Part shown: in pieces, positions 18,260-27,846 of the stretch
Layout: each line of letters opens with the position of its first letter
How positions within the stretch are numbered: the stretch's first letter is position 1
From: Anaerolineae bacterium
GTDB taxonomy: Bacteria > Chloroflexota > Anaerolineae > Anaerolineales > Villigracilaceae
Assembly (NCBI GenBank): GCA_018648655.1
Contig: JABGQV010000050.1
Location: 1-39,151 of the forward strand
Direction of reading: 5' to 3'
Length of the DNA stretch: 39,151 bases
The notes under the pieces: generated by a model
Database searches by the model: none
Told to the model about the DNA's origin: nothing
The model's input: the letters and a program-made list of their open reading frames with translations, nothing else
Made by a program: the position numbers and the translations under genes

Positions 18260-19897
18260 ATGACTAAAAAATTAAAGATTGTGCCACTTGGTGGCTTAGG
18301 GGAAGTGGGAAAAAATATGATGGCTTATGAATATGGTGAGAATGTTCTCATCGTAGATATAGGCATTATGTTCCCCGAAAATGATATGCTCGGTGTTGAT
18401 TATATAATCCCCGATTTTGCCGATTATATAGCTGCAAAAAGAGATTCTGTGCGCGGCATTGTAATTACGCATGGTCATGAAGACCATATTGGCGCAATTT
18501 CACATCTTTTGCAACAAGTTTCTGCTCCCGTTTATGGGACAACCCTAACAATGGGCTTAGCAGAAGTAAAAATGAAACGCAATAAAATGTCGGGGCAAGG
18601 TGATTTCAATATAGTACAAGCTGGTGATTTTGTAAATATCGGCCCTTTCAAAGTGGAGTTTTTCCACGTTTGCCATTCTATCCCCGATAGCGTAGGGCTA
18701 GGAATCACATCTCCTGCTGGATTAGTTTTACATGTGAGCGATTATAAATTTGACCACACTCCTGTGGATGGCTGGCCCACCGACTATGCGAAAATAGCAG
18801 AGTTTTCTCAACGTGGAGTAGACTTGCTTCTCGCCGATTCAACAAATGCTACCCGCCCCGGTTGGACTCCCTCCGAAATGGTCATTGGCCCTGCATTAGA
18901 TACTGTCTTTGAGAATGCCCCCGCGCGTATTATTGTGGCATCTTTTGCCTCGCAAATCTCACGCATGCAACAAGTTGCTGATGCTGCCGTAAAGCATGGT
19001 CGCAAAATCGCCTTTGTAGGCATGAGCATGGTAGACAATTCAAAATTAGCCATAAAAATGGGCTATCTTGAAATTCCGACCAATACTTTGGTTAGCCTCG
19101 ACCAAGCTTTAGGCATGAAAGGCAAAGATGTCGTGCTGATGGGCACTGGATCGCAAGGCGAGCCTTCTTCCATCATGGGACGTTTAGCGACTGGCACAAA
19201 TCGACATTTTGGTCTTAAAAATGACGATACAATTGTACTTTCTTCACACCCCATTCCCGGCAACGAAGAATCTGTTAGCAAAACTATTAATAGCTTGCTA
19301 CGACGCGGCGCAACCGTAATTGATGATACGCTACTCCCAATCCATGTTTCGGGCCATGCTAGCCAAGAAGAAATGAAACTCTTGCTCAATCTTGTGCGTC
19401 CAAAAAACTTTATCCCCATGCACGGCGATTTAAATATGCTCAAGCGTCATGCCTTAATGGCAGAAGAAATGGGCATCCCTGCTGAAAATATCACTGTAGC
19501 AGAAAACGGACAAGTTATTGAACTGGTTGATGGGAAACTAATAATTGGTGAGCGCATTCCCGGTGGCTATATTTTTGTAGATGGACACAGCATCGGTGGC
19601 GTAGATCATAAAGTCATGCGTGAACGTGAGCGTCTCGCACAAGGCGGTATATTCCTGATTGATCTTAATATTGACAAATTTACTGGAAAACTAATGCACG
19701 ATCCCGAAATTATCACCCGTGGCTACGTAACTCCTGAAGAAGCGGAAGATTTAATCCCCATCGTACAGAAAAAAGTAATCGATATGATAGATGGTGGGCT
19801 GGATAATCGCAAAACGATTATGAATGCCATCCGCTCTTTCTTATATAATGAAACAAAACGCAAGACGATGGTTTTTGTGACCTTAAGTAAAGTCTAG
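18260..19897 (+). CDS. rnj: Ribonuclease J
   Basis: GGLGEVGKNMMAYEYG, ITHGHEDHIGAI, HVSDYKFDHTPVDG, SGHASQEEMKLLLNLVRPKNFIPMHGD. Confidence 0.96.
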   Translation: MTKKLKIVPLGGLGEVGKNMMAYEYGENVLIVDIGIMFPENDMLGVDYIIPDFADYIAAKRDSVRGIVITHGHEDHIGAISHLLQQVSAPVYGTTLTMGLAEVKMKRNKMSGQGDFNIVQAGDFVNIGPFKVEFFHVCHSIPDSVGLGITSPAGLVLHVSDYKFDHTPVDGWPTDYAKIAEFSQRGVDLLLADSTNATRPGWTPSEMVIGPALDTVFENAPARIIVASFASQISRMQQVADAAVKHGRKIAFVGMSMVDNSKLAIKMGYLEIPTNTLVSLDQALGMKGKDVVLMGTGSQGEPSSIMGRLATGTNRHFGLKNDDTIVLSSHPIPGNEESVSKTINSLLRRGATVIDDTLLPIHVSGHASQEEMKLLLNLVRPKNFIPMHGDLNMLKRHALMAEEMGIPAENITVAENGQVIELVDGKLIIGERIPGGYIFVDGHSIGGVDHKVMRERERLAQGGIFLIDLNIDKFTGKLMHDPEIITRGYVTPEEAEDLIPIVQKKVIDMIDGGLDNRKTIMNAIRSFLYNETKRKTMVFVTLSKV

Positions 19898-19920
19898 AAT
19901 TTAGTGATTTTAAATTAAAA

Positions 19921-19951
19921 CGGGCGACTGCGATGCAGTCGCCCGTTTTTT
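19921..19951. terminator. Strong terminator CGGGCGACTGC-GAT-GCAGTCGCCCGTTTTTT
   Basis: 11-bp perfect stem, T6; A-rich on the other side (bidirectional, convergent genes). Confidence 0.92.
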
Positions 19952-19962
19952 GTTGGTTACAC

Positions 19963-20556
19963 TTAATTCCCCTCAAAAAAGCTTGTAGTCACCTCTCCAT
20001 CCATGCTAATATCTTCGCGCTTAAAAACCTTAGCAAAGGTTAGCCAAAGTATTTTTATATCCAACCAGAAAGACCAATTATCTACATACCATATATCAAG
20101 CTTAAATTTCTCGTCCCACGAGATATTATTTCGTCCGTTAATTTGCGCCCAACCAGTGATTCCTGGGCGCATTTCGTGTCTACGCATCTGTTCTTCATTA
20201 TATAGAGGAAGATATTGCATTAGCAACGGTCGAGGACCCACCAAGCTCATCTCGCCACGTAGGATATTGAAGAGTTCAGGGAGTTCGTCTAAGCTAGTGG
20301 CACGGAGAAAATGCCCAAAACGCGTCAAGCGTTCACTGTCCGCAAGCAAGCTCCCGTCGGCAGTGGAGCGGTTATTCATCGTCCTAAATTTATAGATAAA
20401 AAAAGCTCTTCCTTTATAGCCTGGTCGCTCTTGCTTAAAGAGAATGGGCATTCCATGAAATAGAAGAACAAAAAAAGTTAGGACAAGTAAGAGAGGAGCG
20501 AGTATAATCATCCCAATTAGTGCGATAAGAAAATCGAAAATATATTTGCTTTGCAT
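19963..20556 (-). CDS. Bacterial sugar transferase (PglC/WcaJ-type phosphoglycosyltransferase)
   Basis: N-terminal hydrophobic segment; FKQERPGYKGRAFFIYKFRTM; TSLDELPELFNILRGEMSLVGPRPLL; RPGITGWAQINGRN. Confidence 0.95.
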   Translation of the reverse strand: MQSKYIFDFLIALIGMIILAPLLLVLTFFVLLFHGMPILFKQERPGYKGRAFFIYKFRTMNNRSTADGSLLADSERLTRFGHFLRATSLDELPELFNILRGEMSLVGPRPLLMQYLPLYNEEQMRRHEMRPGITGWAQINGRNNISWDEKFKLDIWYVDNWSFWLDIKILWLTFAKVFKREDISMDGEVTTSFFEGN

Positions 20557-20601
20557 ATTTGAATTTTACCAAAAGATGGTATAGTTTTGGCAGGAGATAT
20601 T

Positions 20602-21279
20602 ATGAGTGAAAGAATTTTAGTAATTGAAGATGATCCCGCAATTTTAAAAATGTTGCGCCGTGGGTTGGCCTATGAAGGCTATCTTGTAGATACGGCAACA
20701 GATGGGCGTAGCGGACTGATGGTGGCGCGTGATAATCACCCCGATTTGGTGGTTTTAGATTGGATGCTACCGGGCATGGATGGCTTGGAAGTTTGCCACC
20801 GCCTGCGCACAGGGGGCGAAGTGCCAATTTTGATGTTGACAGCAAAAGACACGGTGCAAGACCGTATTCAGGGTTTAGACGCTGGGGCAGATGATTATTT
20901 GGTAAAACCCTTTAATCTTGATGAGCTTTTAGCACGAATCCGTGCGCTCTTACGCCGCACACAGACAAAACGCATCCCTATTTTAGAGTTTCATGATTTA
21001 AAATTAGACACAGGCTCACGACAAGCCTCACGTGATGAGCGAATCATTTCTCTAACTGCCAAAGAGTATGAATTACTGGACCTTTTTATGCGCCATCCAC
21101 GCCAAGTTCTAACCCGTGAGATGATTTTTGACCGCGTTTGGGGTTACGATTTTGGCGGCCAGAGCAATGTTCTTGAGGTTTATATTCGCTACTTACGCCA
21201 AAAATTAGAAGAAGATGGTGAAGAACGCATGATCCAAACCGTACGCGGCGTTGGCTATGTTTTACGTGAGACCCCCTAA
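20602..21279 (+). CDS. OmpR-family response regulator
   Basis: Receiver domain plus winged-helix DNA-binding domain ([15 protein letters not shown]...[11 protein letters not shown]...[13 protein letters not shown]). Confidence 0.96.
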   Translation: MSERILVIEDDPAILKMLRRGLAYEGYLVDTATDGRSGLMVARDNHPDLVVLDWMLPGMDGLEVCHRLRTGGEVPILMLTAKDTVQDRIQGLDAGADDYLVKPFNLDELLARIRALLRRTQTKRIPILEFHDLKLDTGSRQASRDERIISLTAKEYELLDLFMRHPRQVLTREMIFDRVWGYDFGGQSNVLEVYIRYLRQKLEEDGEERMIQTVRGVGYVLRETP

Positions 21280-21282
21280 TTA

Positions 21283-21327
21283 TTATGAGAAAGAATATAA
21301 AGAAAAAAATTATATTCTTTCTCATAA
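21283..21327 (+). promoter_or_regulatory. Perfect 18-bp hairpin (9-nt A-rich loop) ending 6 nt before the histidine kinase ATG
   Basis: TTATGAGAAAGAATATAA-AGAAAAAAA-TTATATTCTTTCTCATAA. Confidence 0.8.
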
Positions 21328-21333
21328 CACTTT

Positions 21334-22698
21334 ATGTTACGCGCCAGACTCACCCTTCTCTACTCCACACTTTTAGGGGGCGTTTTGCTCCTCTTTGGCA
21401 TGGCAGTTTATACCCTTGTCAATGTAACCCTCATCAGACAAATTGATAATCTGCTTGACACGACCGCCAAAGAAATTCTAAAAGTGGCACGTGTCGATTC
21501 TGTGGGTGAGCTAACAGTTTTACACCTTCCTCCCCTCAATATGGCACGCAATATTCATGTGCAAATTTGGGATAAAGAAGGCAGGCTCGTCTCATCTTCA
21601 CTTAATCGGGATGAGTTTTCAGATGCGCTAAACATAAAAGGATTACTGACAACAACATCAAGCTATGATGACGTAAACTACCACGCGCTACATATGCGTG
21701 TTTTGAGCTTGCCACTTACTGTGGGCGGACGTGGAGCGGGGACAATGCAGGTTGGCACCAGTTTAGGCGTAATCGACACACTCCAACAAGATTTACTATA
21801 TATTCTCGTAATGACCACGCTTTTTGCCATTATCCTCGCGGCAGTTGGCTCATGGCTAACCATCGAACGCTCTCTTGCCCCCCTCGATACGATTGTAGAA
21901 ACAGCCGAGCAAATCAATCGTGCAGACGATCTTTCTCGCAGAATTCCCTATAATAATTTACCCAATGACGAAGTGGGGCAACTAATACTCACCTTTAATC
22001 AAACACTTGAAAGGCTTGAAACAATTTTTACATCCCAGCAACGCTTTTTAGCCGATGTAAGCCACGAACTCCGCACCCCCTTAACTGTCATAAAAGGCAA
22101 TCTAGGGCTAATGAGAAGAATGGACACAGTTGACGAAGAAACCCTTCTCAGTATCGACGAGGAAACGAATCGGCTTACACGTCTTGTAGGAGATTTATTA
22201 TTGCTCGCTCAAGCCGAAACAGGGAAGCTCCCGCTCCAAAAAGAAACCTTAGAATTAGACAGTCTCCTCTTTGAAGTTATGCAAGAAATGCATGTTTTGG
22301 CAAATAATAAAGTAACCCTAAAATTAGATGAAATTGACCAGATACAGGTTTCAGGAGAGCGCGACAAACTCAAACAAGTTTTGCTGAATTTGGTCTCTAA
22401 TGCAATTCAATATACTCCCGAAGGCGGAGAGGTCACACTAGCCTTATCGAAAATTGATAAAAAAGCACGCATAAAAATTAGCGACACTGGGCCAGGAATT
22501 CCCGCTGAAGACTTACCTCATATTTTCGAGCGCTTTTATCGCGCCGAAAAATCGCGTACACGCACCAAAGCTGCAGGCTTTGGGCTAGGGCTTTCTATTG
22601 CATATTGGATTATAAAGAATCACAAAGGGGAAATTAGTGTAGAAAGTAAAGAGGGAATGGGGACAAGTTTTGAGATTATATTACCGGTGGCCAGTTAG
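21334..22698 (+). CDS. HAMP-containing sensor histidine kinase
   Basis: Two TM segments, HAMP, DVSHELRTPLTVIKGNL, N/G boxes. Confidence 0.96.
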   Translation: MLRARLTLLYSTLLGGVLLLFGMAVYTLVNVTLIRQIDNLLDTTAKEILKVARVDSVGELTVLHLPPLNMARNIHVQIWDKEGRLVSSSLNRDEFSDALNIKGLLTTTSSYDDVNYHALHMRVLSLPLTVGGRGAGTMQVGTSLGVIDTLQQDLLYILVMTTLFAIILAAVGSWLTIERSLAPLDTIVETAEQINRADDLSRRIPYNNLPNDEVGQLILTFNQTLERLETIFTSQQRFLADVSHELRTPLTVIKGNLGLMRRMDTVDEETLLSIDEETNRLTRLVGDLLLLAQAETGKLPLQKETLELDSLLFEVMQEMHVLANNKVTLKLDEIDQIQVSGERDKLKQVLLNLVSNAIQYTPEGGEVTLALSKIDKKARIKISDTGPGIPAEDLPHIFERFYRAEKSRTRTKAAGFGLGLSIAYWIIKNHKGEISVESKEGMGTSFEIILPVAS

Positions 22699-22704
22699 AC
22701 GAAC

Positions 22705-23478
22705 TCACTGATTCCCCCGCGCCTGTGCGCACAAACTTGAACCTCCATGCGCGAGCCATTCATCTAAGCGTGCGCTTTGGGTTGCTCCCTGTAAAGCGTC
22801 TGCATAGATACCACTTCCCCAATAAGCATAGCGCTGCGTTTCGTTCGCCCAAGCAGATTCAGCCTTAGAGATGACACTAATCCCACCATTATAACCAGCA
22901 AAAGCTAGGCGCGCATTTCCACTAGCAGTATTTAATGACTGATTGAGATAACCAAGTCCGCGAAGGGCATTTGTGTCGGGGAAATAGGGGTTTTCATCGC
23001 TTTCAAAATGATAAGGCATAACCTGAAAAAGTCCCATTGCACCTGCGCCAGATGTAGCATGTGGGTCACCACAAGATTCTATTTGCATAATGGTGGCAAT
23101 AATATTTGGATCTAATCCTGTCTCAGAAGCCCATACCATTATCTTATCTCCCCAAAAATGGACTTCGGGCGTAAATAATGGAGAAATGCCAGGGTGGGAA
23201 GCATATAGACTATTTTCAGAAGATACCTTCCCCTCTACATCTGCAGGCTCCTTGATTCCACCCAAAAGAATGATGAGAAAAATACCAACAACAAAAGCAA
23301 GAAGAGGAGGAAGAAGAGAACGCGGAGAAGAGGCAGATGCTAACTCATCGTCATAATCATCTGAGGCAAAGCCCTCCACCTCTTCCCAGTACTCATCTTC
23401 GGGGTAGTCGTATTCTGCCTCTTCTACAAGCTCTTCTTCGTAGTCGTCATATTCTTCATAATAATCATCGTCATACAT
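22705..23478 (-). CDS. Membrane-anchored lytic transglycosylase (SLT domain) with hyperacidic cytoplasmic N-terminus
   Basis: MYDDDYYEEYDDYEEELVEEAEYDYPEDEYWEEVEG..., TM LLPPLLAFVVGIFLIILLGG, SLT motifs IMQIESCGDPHATSGAGAMGLFQVMPYHF, FAGYNGG. Confidence 0.9.
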   Translation of the reverse strand: MYDDDYYEEYDDYEEELVEEAEYDYPEDEYWEEVEGFASDDYDDELASASSPRSLLPPLLAFVVGIFLIILLGGIKEPADVEGKVSSENSLYASHPGISPLFTPEVHFWGDKIMVWASETGLDPNIIATIMQIESCGDPHATSGAGAMGLFQVMPYHFESDENPYFPDTNALRGLGYLNQSLNTASGNARLAFAGYNGGISVISKAESAWANETQRYAYWGSGIYADALQGATQSARLDEWLAHGGSSLCAQARGNQ

Positions 23479-23504
23479 AAATCACTTAATTTTATATCCC
23501 TTTT

Positions 23505-24200
23505 TTAAAATTTGCGTTCTTCTCGCCGATTAGAGCGTGCGCCAGAGGCGGAAAGATTATGATAGGTTGGATCAGCACTAAAGCTTGCCTGAGAGCGAAG
23601 AGGCTTTGGTGCAGGACGCCTTGAAGATGGTTTTCTATACGAGTTGGGCGTTTTCACTTTTGCTTTAGAAGAAAAAGTGCTTTTTTGTGTATCTTGGCTA
23701 AATAAACGTTCGCCTGCAATAGAAAATGCACCGATAATTAGAACACGAATTAACCAAACCATAACTGCCACAAAAATAGGGACAACTTTTACCATCGTGG
23801 CTGCGCTAATTACACCATTACCAAGGTTCCCATTTTGGGAGATGGCCGTAGAGACACCCCACCATGTAAGCATAGCGTTCATTACTGCGGCTAAAAGCCA
23901 CGCACCAAAAAGATACCAGACTTCTGCTGGTTCGTCAGCCCCCTGTTCGGGAGTGAAAAGGCGAGCAACGCCAGCAAAATCTATGCCACAAAAGGCAATT
24001 GCTAAAATTGTTGCCCACCGAACGCCTAAAAAGCGCAGATCGCCGAGCATATCTTCTAACGCGAAAGCGGTAGAGCTAAAGTTGAAAATTTCAAACGCGA
24101 GCAAAGCCGCAACAATCATCATTCCCCAAGTTGCGCCGCGTTCTAACGTGCGTCCACCGAAAGTTGTAGATGAATTAAATTTCTTGACATTGGTTTTCAT
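23505..24200 (-). CDS. Multi-pass membrane protein with basic C-terminal tail
   Basis: Several TM segments; C-terminus KAKVKTPNSYRKPSSRRPAPKPLRSQ...RSNRREERKF; 26 bp upstream of the SLT gene. Confidence 0.75.
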   Translation of the reverse strand: MKTNVKKFNSSTTFGGRTLERGATWGMMIVAALLAFEIFNFSSTAFALEDMLGDLRFLGVRWATILAIAFCGIDFAGVARLFTPEQGADEPAEVWYLFGAWLLAAVMNAMLTWWGVSTAISQNGNLGNGVISAATMVKVVPIFVAVMVWLIRVLIIGAFSIAGERLFSQDTQKSTFSSKAKVKTPNSYRKPSSRRPAPKPLRSQASFSADPTYHNLSASGARSNRREERKF

Positions 24201-24235
24201 TTCGACCTCCTTAGTGTCGATGGGTAAGTAGAGAG

Positions 24236-24265
24236 ATTATAGAACACATGTTCTATAATTGTCAA
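24236..24265 (-). promoter_or_regulatory. TTGACA-N18-TATAAT promoter with SOS-box-like palindrome GAAC-N4-GTTC in the spacer
   Basis: Minus strand TTGACAATTATAGAACATGTGTTCTATAAT; 10-bp arms ATTATAGAAC/GTTCTATAAT around ACAT. Confidence 0.75.
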
Positions 24266-24280
24266 TAGGGAAGTCGGCGA

Positions 24281-24339
24281 ATTTTAAAAAAGAGTATTTT
24301 TCCCATAAATTTCTTGAATTTATGGGAAAAATACTCTTT
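24281..24339 (-). terminator. Perfect 23-bp hairpin with T-run on the minus strand
   Basis: AAAGAGTATTTTTCCCATAAATT / AATTTATGGGAAAAATACTCTTT, 5-nt loop; followed on minus by TTT (six Ts including the stem end). Confidence 0.8.
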
Positions 24340-24464
24340 CAAAGACAAATATATGATGTGAGCCTCGTTCAGCTTTGGGAAGGCACTCCCCCAAGTGCGG
24401 GATGGGTATCTAGCATGTAGAAAGCACGCCAGCCCAAAACACGCAAGCGCCGGAGGGTGAATAC

Positions 24465-24496
24465 GCGTAATTTCAAGTTATTGCTTGAAATTACGC
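24465..24496. repeat. 13-bp inverted repeat GCGTAATTTCAAG/CTTGAAATTACGC
   Basis: Perfect arms 24465-24477 and 24484-24496. Confidence 0.7.
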
Positions 24497-24544
24497 ATCT
24501 GTCCAAAGTAAAGCAAATGATGGGATCATCCCAATTGCGAAAAG

Positions 24545-25756
24545 CTATTTTAGGTTTATTTTATCTGCCCAAGTGCGTGGTGGTCGAATTGTCCACCAGC
24601 GCATCCAGTATAGAGAAATAATAAGGAGAAGAGGAAAGAGATAAGCAAGAATTTTAAGGGCATCGGGGGTACGCCAGAAAATCACCCAGGAGGCAAAAAG
24701 TGAGATTATCGCAAGGGATACGATCCATTCTTTACTGCCCCAGCGGCTTTGCACAGTTTTCAAAACTAGGACAAAGGGAAAGAAAAGAAGGGGGTAAATA
24801 TTTGAGGTAGCATGAATACCAAGAAAGGGAGTAATGGCAATGCTAAGTCCAGCACCCCATAATAAATGTTCAAATGGACGCTTATGAAGAGTGATCCATT
24901 CAAAAATCAGTAATAATATTGAAAACCATTTGATAATCTCTGCTATAAGAGCGCCGTCCTTAGGTCGCCATATTTGGAGAGTTTCACTAAGCAGAAAACC
25001 CTGGGCGACGCGTAAATTTGCAAAAGTGGCGCGGAGAAAAGAAAGGGGAAGGTCTGGAAAAAAAATAAGAGAAAAACCAATAATGGCTATAAGACTCATG
25101 GATAAAACAGAGAAAACACGTCTACGCCGCGATGTAATGAGGATGAAAAGAATAAAGAAAAAAAGCACCCCACCACTTCCAAGATAAATTGTGCTAAAGA
25201 AAAGCAAAATAGCAAGGGCCTCATCTTTCTTTTCACGTAGAGTTAGCAAAACTAAAAGGAAAATAAGGGTCGTAAATATTGAGCCAGCACCGATAATAAG
25301 GGGGTATAAACCATAAAAGCTCAAAAACAAAGCTGTAAACAAAAGTGCTAAATTGAGACGCGAAATTTTCCACCCTGCGAGCTGAATGCTAAGAAGCCCT
25401 ACACCAAAAAGAGCAATTTCAGAAAAGCTCATCCAGAGAGCACGAGCCAAATTGAAGTTTTCCATGAAAGCAAAGGGGAAATAGAAAAAAAGTATATAAA
25501 AAGGTTTATCAAGGCGATAGGGATATTCTCCTTCTTCAGCAAAGCGTCCATAAATTTCTACTTGGGCTTCGCGAGCTACTTCCACGGTATAAGGATTCGC
25601 TTCATCAAACAGATAAGCACGCGCGCCCATCCACGAGACACGGAAATCTTCTCCCCCAGAAAGGCGAGGGCTAATCGTGTAGTTTGCCGCGAGAAGAACA
25701 CCGACAAGAATAGCGAAAGTGAATATGATAGTGAAGAGAAGGTATAGTTTTTTCAA
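24545..25756 (-). CDS. Multi-pass membrane glycosyltransferase, GT87/DUF2029-like
   Basis: About 10 TM segments; GGEDFRVSWMGARAYLFDEANPYT and YRLDKPFYILFFYFPFAFM typical of GT87-like proteins. Confidence 0.75.
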   Translation of the reverse strand: MKKLYLLFTIIFTFAILVGVLLAANYTISPRLSGGEDFRVSWMGARAYLFDEANPYTVEVAREAQVEIYGRFAEEGEYPYRLDKPFYILFFYFPFAFMENFNLARALWMSFSEIALFGVGLLSIQLAGWKISRLNLALLFTALFLSFYGLYPLIIGAGSIFTTLIFLLVLLTLREKKDEALAILLFFSTIYLGSGGVLFFFILFILITSRRRRVFSVLSMSLIAIIGFSLIFFPDLPLSFLRATFANLRVAQGFLLSETLQIWRPKDGALIAEIIKWFSILLLIFEWITLHKRPFEHLLWGAGLSIAITPFLGIHATSNIYPLLFFPFVLVLKTVQSRWGSKEWIVSLAIISLFASWVIFWRTPDALKILAYLFPLLLIISLYWMRWWTIRPPRTWADKINLK

Positions 25757-25849
25757 GGGAAATAAACCAAATATAATTGAAATAAAAGTAAACTAATTAT
25801 AGAGCAAAAATATTAAAATATCGTATAGACTTTTGAAGATTTAAAAAGA

Positions 25850-25879
25850 AAAGTGGCCAGGAAAACTTCTGGCCACTTT
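25850..25879. terminator. Terminator AAAGTGGCCAG...CTGGCCACTTT
   Basis: 11-bp perfect stem with A/T flanks, intergenic. Confidence 0.8.
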
Positions 25880-25906
25880 AAATAATTTGGTGATTTTCAC
25901 ATCACA

Positions 25907-26809
25907 CTAGGGCATTAAAATAGTTAGCCGGCCAGGGAAAATACGATATTCAACTTCGCGAACTTCCTCATCAAAAAGCTCCCCATCAGCATGGGAAGGC
26001 GAAAGCTTTTTCAATTTAATGCTCAGGCGCGTTGTATTTATCTCATTCATATCTTCTTTTTCTACAAAACTCCCCTTGCCTGGCTTCATTGCCAAAGGAA
26101 GTAAACTCAGCATCCGCAAACGAGACTTAACATAACCAAAAGTAAATGTCAACTCCCCATCAAACAAATCAGCATGTGGTGTCATATAAAAAAGCCCCCC
26201 TGTACGCGCGCCATTTCCAACAGAAACCAACGATATGGGTCCAGAATACTCGCCATTATCCCACTCTAATTCTGCCTCCCAGCTTGCTCCCTGATAAATC
26301 GCAGATAAGGCCGCATATAAATAACGCGGAATCCCCTTTAGCCACCCAATTTTCTCTTGCGTAATGGTAACCTGAGGTTCAAGACCAATAGCTGCATTAT
26401 TTGCAAAGAAACGCCCGTTTACTGCACACAAATCCATTTGACGTGTCTTCCCTGCTGCAATGATTTTTGCCGCTTCGTTCAAGTCTGTGGGCATATTTAA
26501 ATTACAAATCAAATCATTTGCTGTCCCTAAAGGGATAATGCCAAAGGTTGGTAAATCTTCACCCTCAGGAGTTGCCTGCGCCATGCCGTTGACAACTTCT
26601 CCAATAGTCCCATCCCCACCCGCTGCAATAATTGTAGAAAAGCCTTCATTTACAGCTTCTTCTGCTAATTTCATGCAATCATTTCGTCCTTTTGAGCGCG
26701 CCACATCAAATGCTACCCCCGCACTTTCTAATGCAGCCACAGCTTCTGGAAAACGCTCTTTTGCTCCCCAGCGTGCAGAATATGGATTAAGAATTATTTT
26801 TGCAACCAT
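25907..26809 (-). CDS. Diacylglycerol kinase family lipid kinase (YegS/DagK-like)
   Basis: KIILNPYSARWGAKERFPEA, IIAAGGDGTIGEVVNGM, FGIIPLGTANDL. Confidence 0.93.
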   Translation of the reverse strand: MVAKIILNPYSARWGAKERFPEAVAALESAGVAFDVARSKGRNDCMKLAEEAVNEGFSTIIAAGGDGTIGEVVNGMAQATPEGEDLPTFGIIPLGTANDLICNLNMPTDLNEAAKIIAAGKTRQMDLCAVNGRFFANNAAIGLEPQVTITQEKIGWLKGIPRYLYAALSAIYQGASWEAELEWDNGEYSGPISLVSVGNGARTGGLFYMTPHADLFDGELTFTFGYVKSRLRMLSLLPLAMKPGKGSFVEKEDMNEINTTRLSIKLKKLSPSHADGELFDEEVREVEYRIFPGRLTILMP

Positions 26810-26884
26810 ATATTTCTCCCGATTAATTATTGACCAATATACCCTAAAAGCTTTTCCCTATCATTGCATTAATATATCTCTTTT

Positions 26885-27838
26885 CTATGCAGAAAGTTGA
26901 TCTAAAGTCTCTTTTTCATCATCCATCAAGAGCAAGTCAACAGCCCCTAAACTATCTTCTAGCTGAAGAACTGAGTTTGCACCAATAATAGGGGCGCTAA
27001 TGCTTTCCTTTCCAAGCTGCCAAGCCAGCGCAACTTGCGCTACAGTTGCGCCATATTTGCTCGCAATTTTTCTCATCTCATCCAATAAGTGCCAATTTCT
27101 CTCAGTAAAATATTGCTCTACACTGCCCAAACGCACAGAATCTGCCTTCACGTCTCGGCTATATTTTCCTGTTAAGAATCCGGCAGCAAGTGGACTATAT
27201 GGGATCACCCCCATCTTTTTCTCTAGACAAATTTCCGCCAATTCACGCTCATACTCATCACGATGTACCAAACTATAATGCGGTTGCAAGGTCTCATAAC
27301 GCACCAAACCAAATTTCTCAGAAACTTCCAGCGCTTCTGATAATTGTGCCTCCGAATAATTTGAGCAACCAATCGCACGCACTTTCCCTGTCTTTACCAA
27401 ATCATCAAAAGCGCGCAAGGTTTCTTCAATATCAATATTTTCATCTGCCCAATGCGCCTGATATAAATCAATATAATCTACCTGTAAGCGACGTAAAGAA
27501 TTTTCTACCATCTCTAGGATACGTTTTCTAGATAGCCCCTCTGTAGGCGGATTCCCCATCCTGCCTCGCACTTTAGTCGCAATCACCAGCGATTCACGCG
27601 GAATTTGGGCTTGCTTCCACCAGTTACCAATAATCCTTTCTGAAACACCACCTTCATTCCCGTCTGCCCATCTGGAATAAATATCTGCAGTATCAAAAAA
27701 ATTGATTCCTGCCTCATATGCTACAGAAAGAATCTCAAATGACTGCGCTTCGTCCGCTGTCCAGCCAAACTGCATAGTCCCCAAGCAAAGCGCAGAGACT
27801 TCTATATCCGTCGAGCCTAATTTTCTATATTGCATCAT
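26885..27838 (-). CDS. Aldo/keto reductase
   Basis: MQYRKLGSTDIEVSALCLGTMQFG, FFDTADIYSRW, VDYIDLYQAHW, IGCSNYSEAQL. Confidence 0.96.
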   Translation of the reverse strand: MMQYRKLGSTDIEVSALCLGTMQFGWTADEAQSFEILSVAYEAGINFFDTADIYSRWADGNEGGVSERIIGNWWKQAQIPRESLVIATKVRGRMGNPPTEGLSRKRILEMVENSLRRLQVDYIDLYQAHWADENIDIEETLRAFDDLVKTGKVRAIGCSNYSEAQLSEALEVSEKFGLVRYETLQPHYSLVHRDEYERELAEICLEKKMGVIPYSPLAAGFLTGKYSRDVKADSVRLGSVEQYFTERNWHLLDEMRKIASKYGATVAQVALAWQLGKESISAPIIGANSVLQLEDSLGAVDLLLMDDEKETLDQLSA

Positions 27839-27846
27839 ATACCTCT

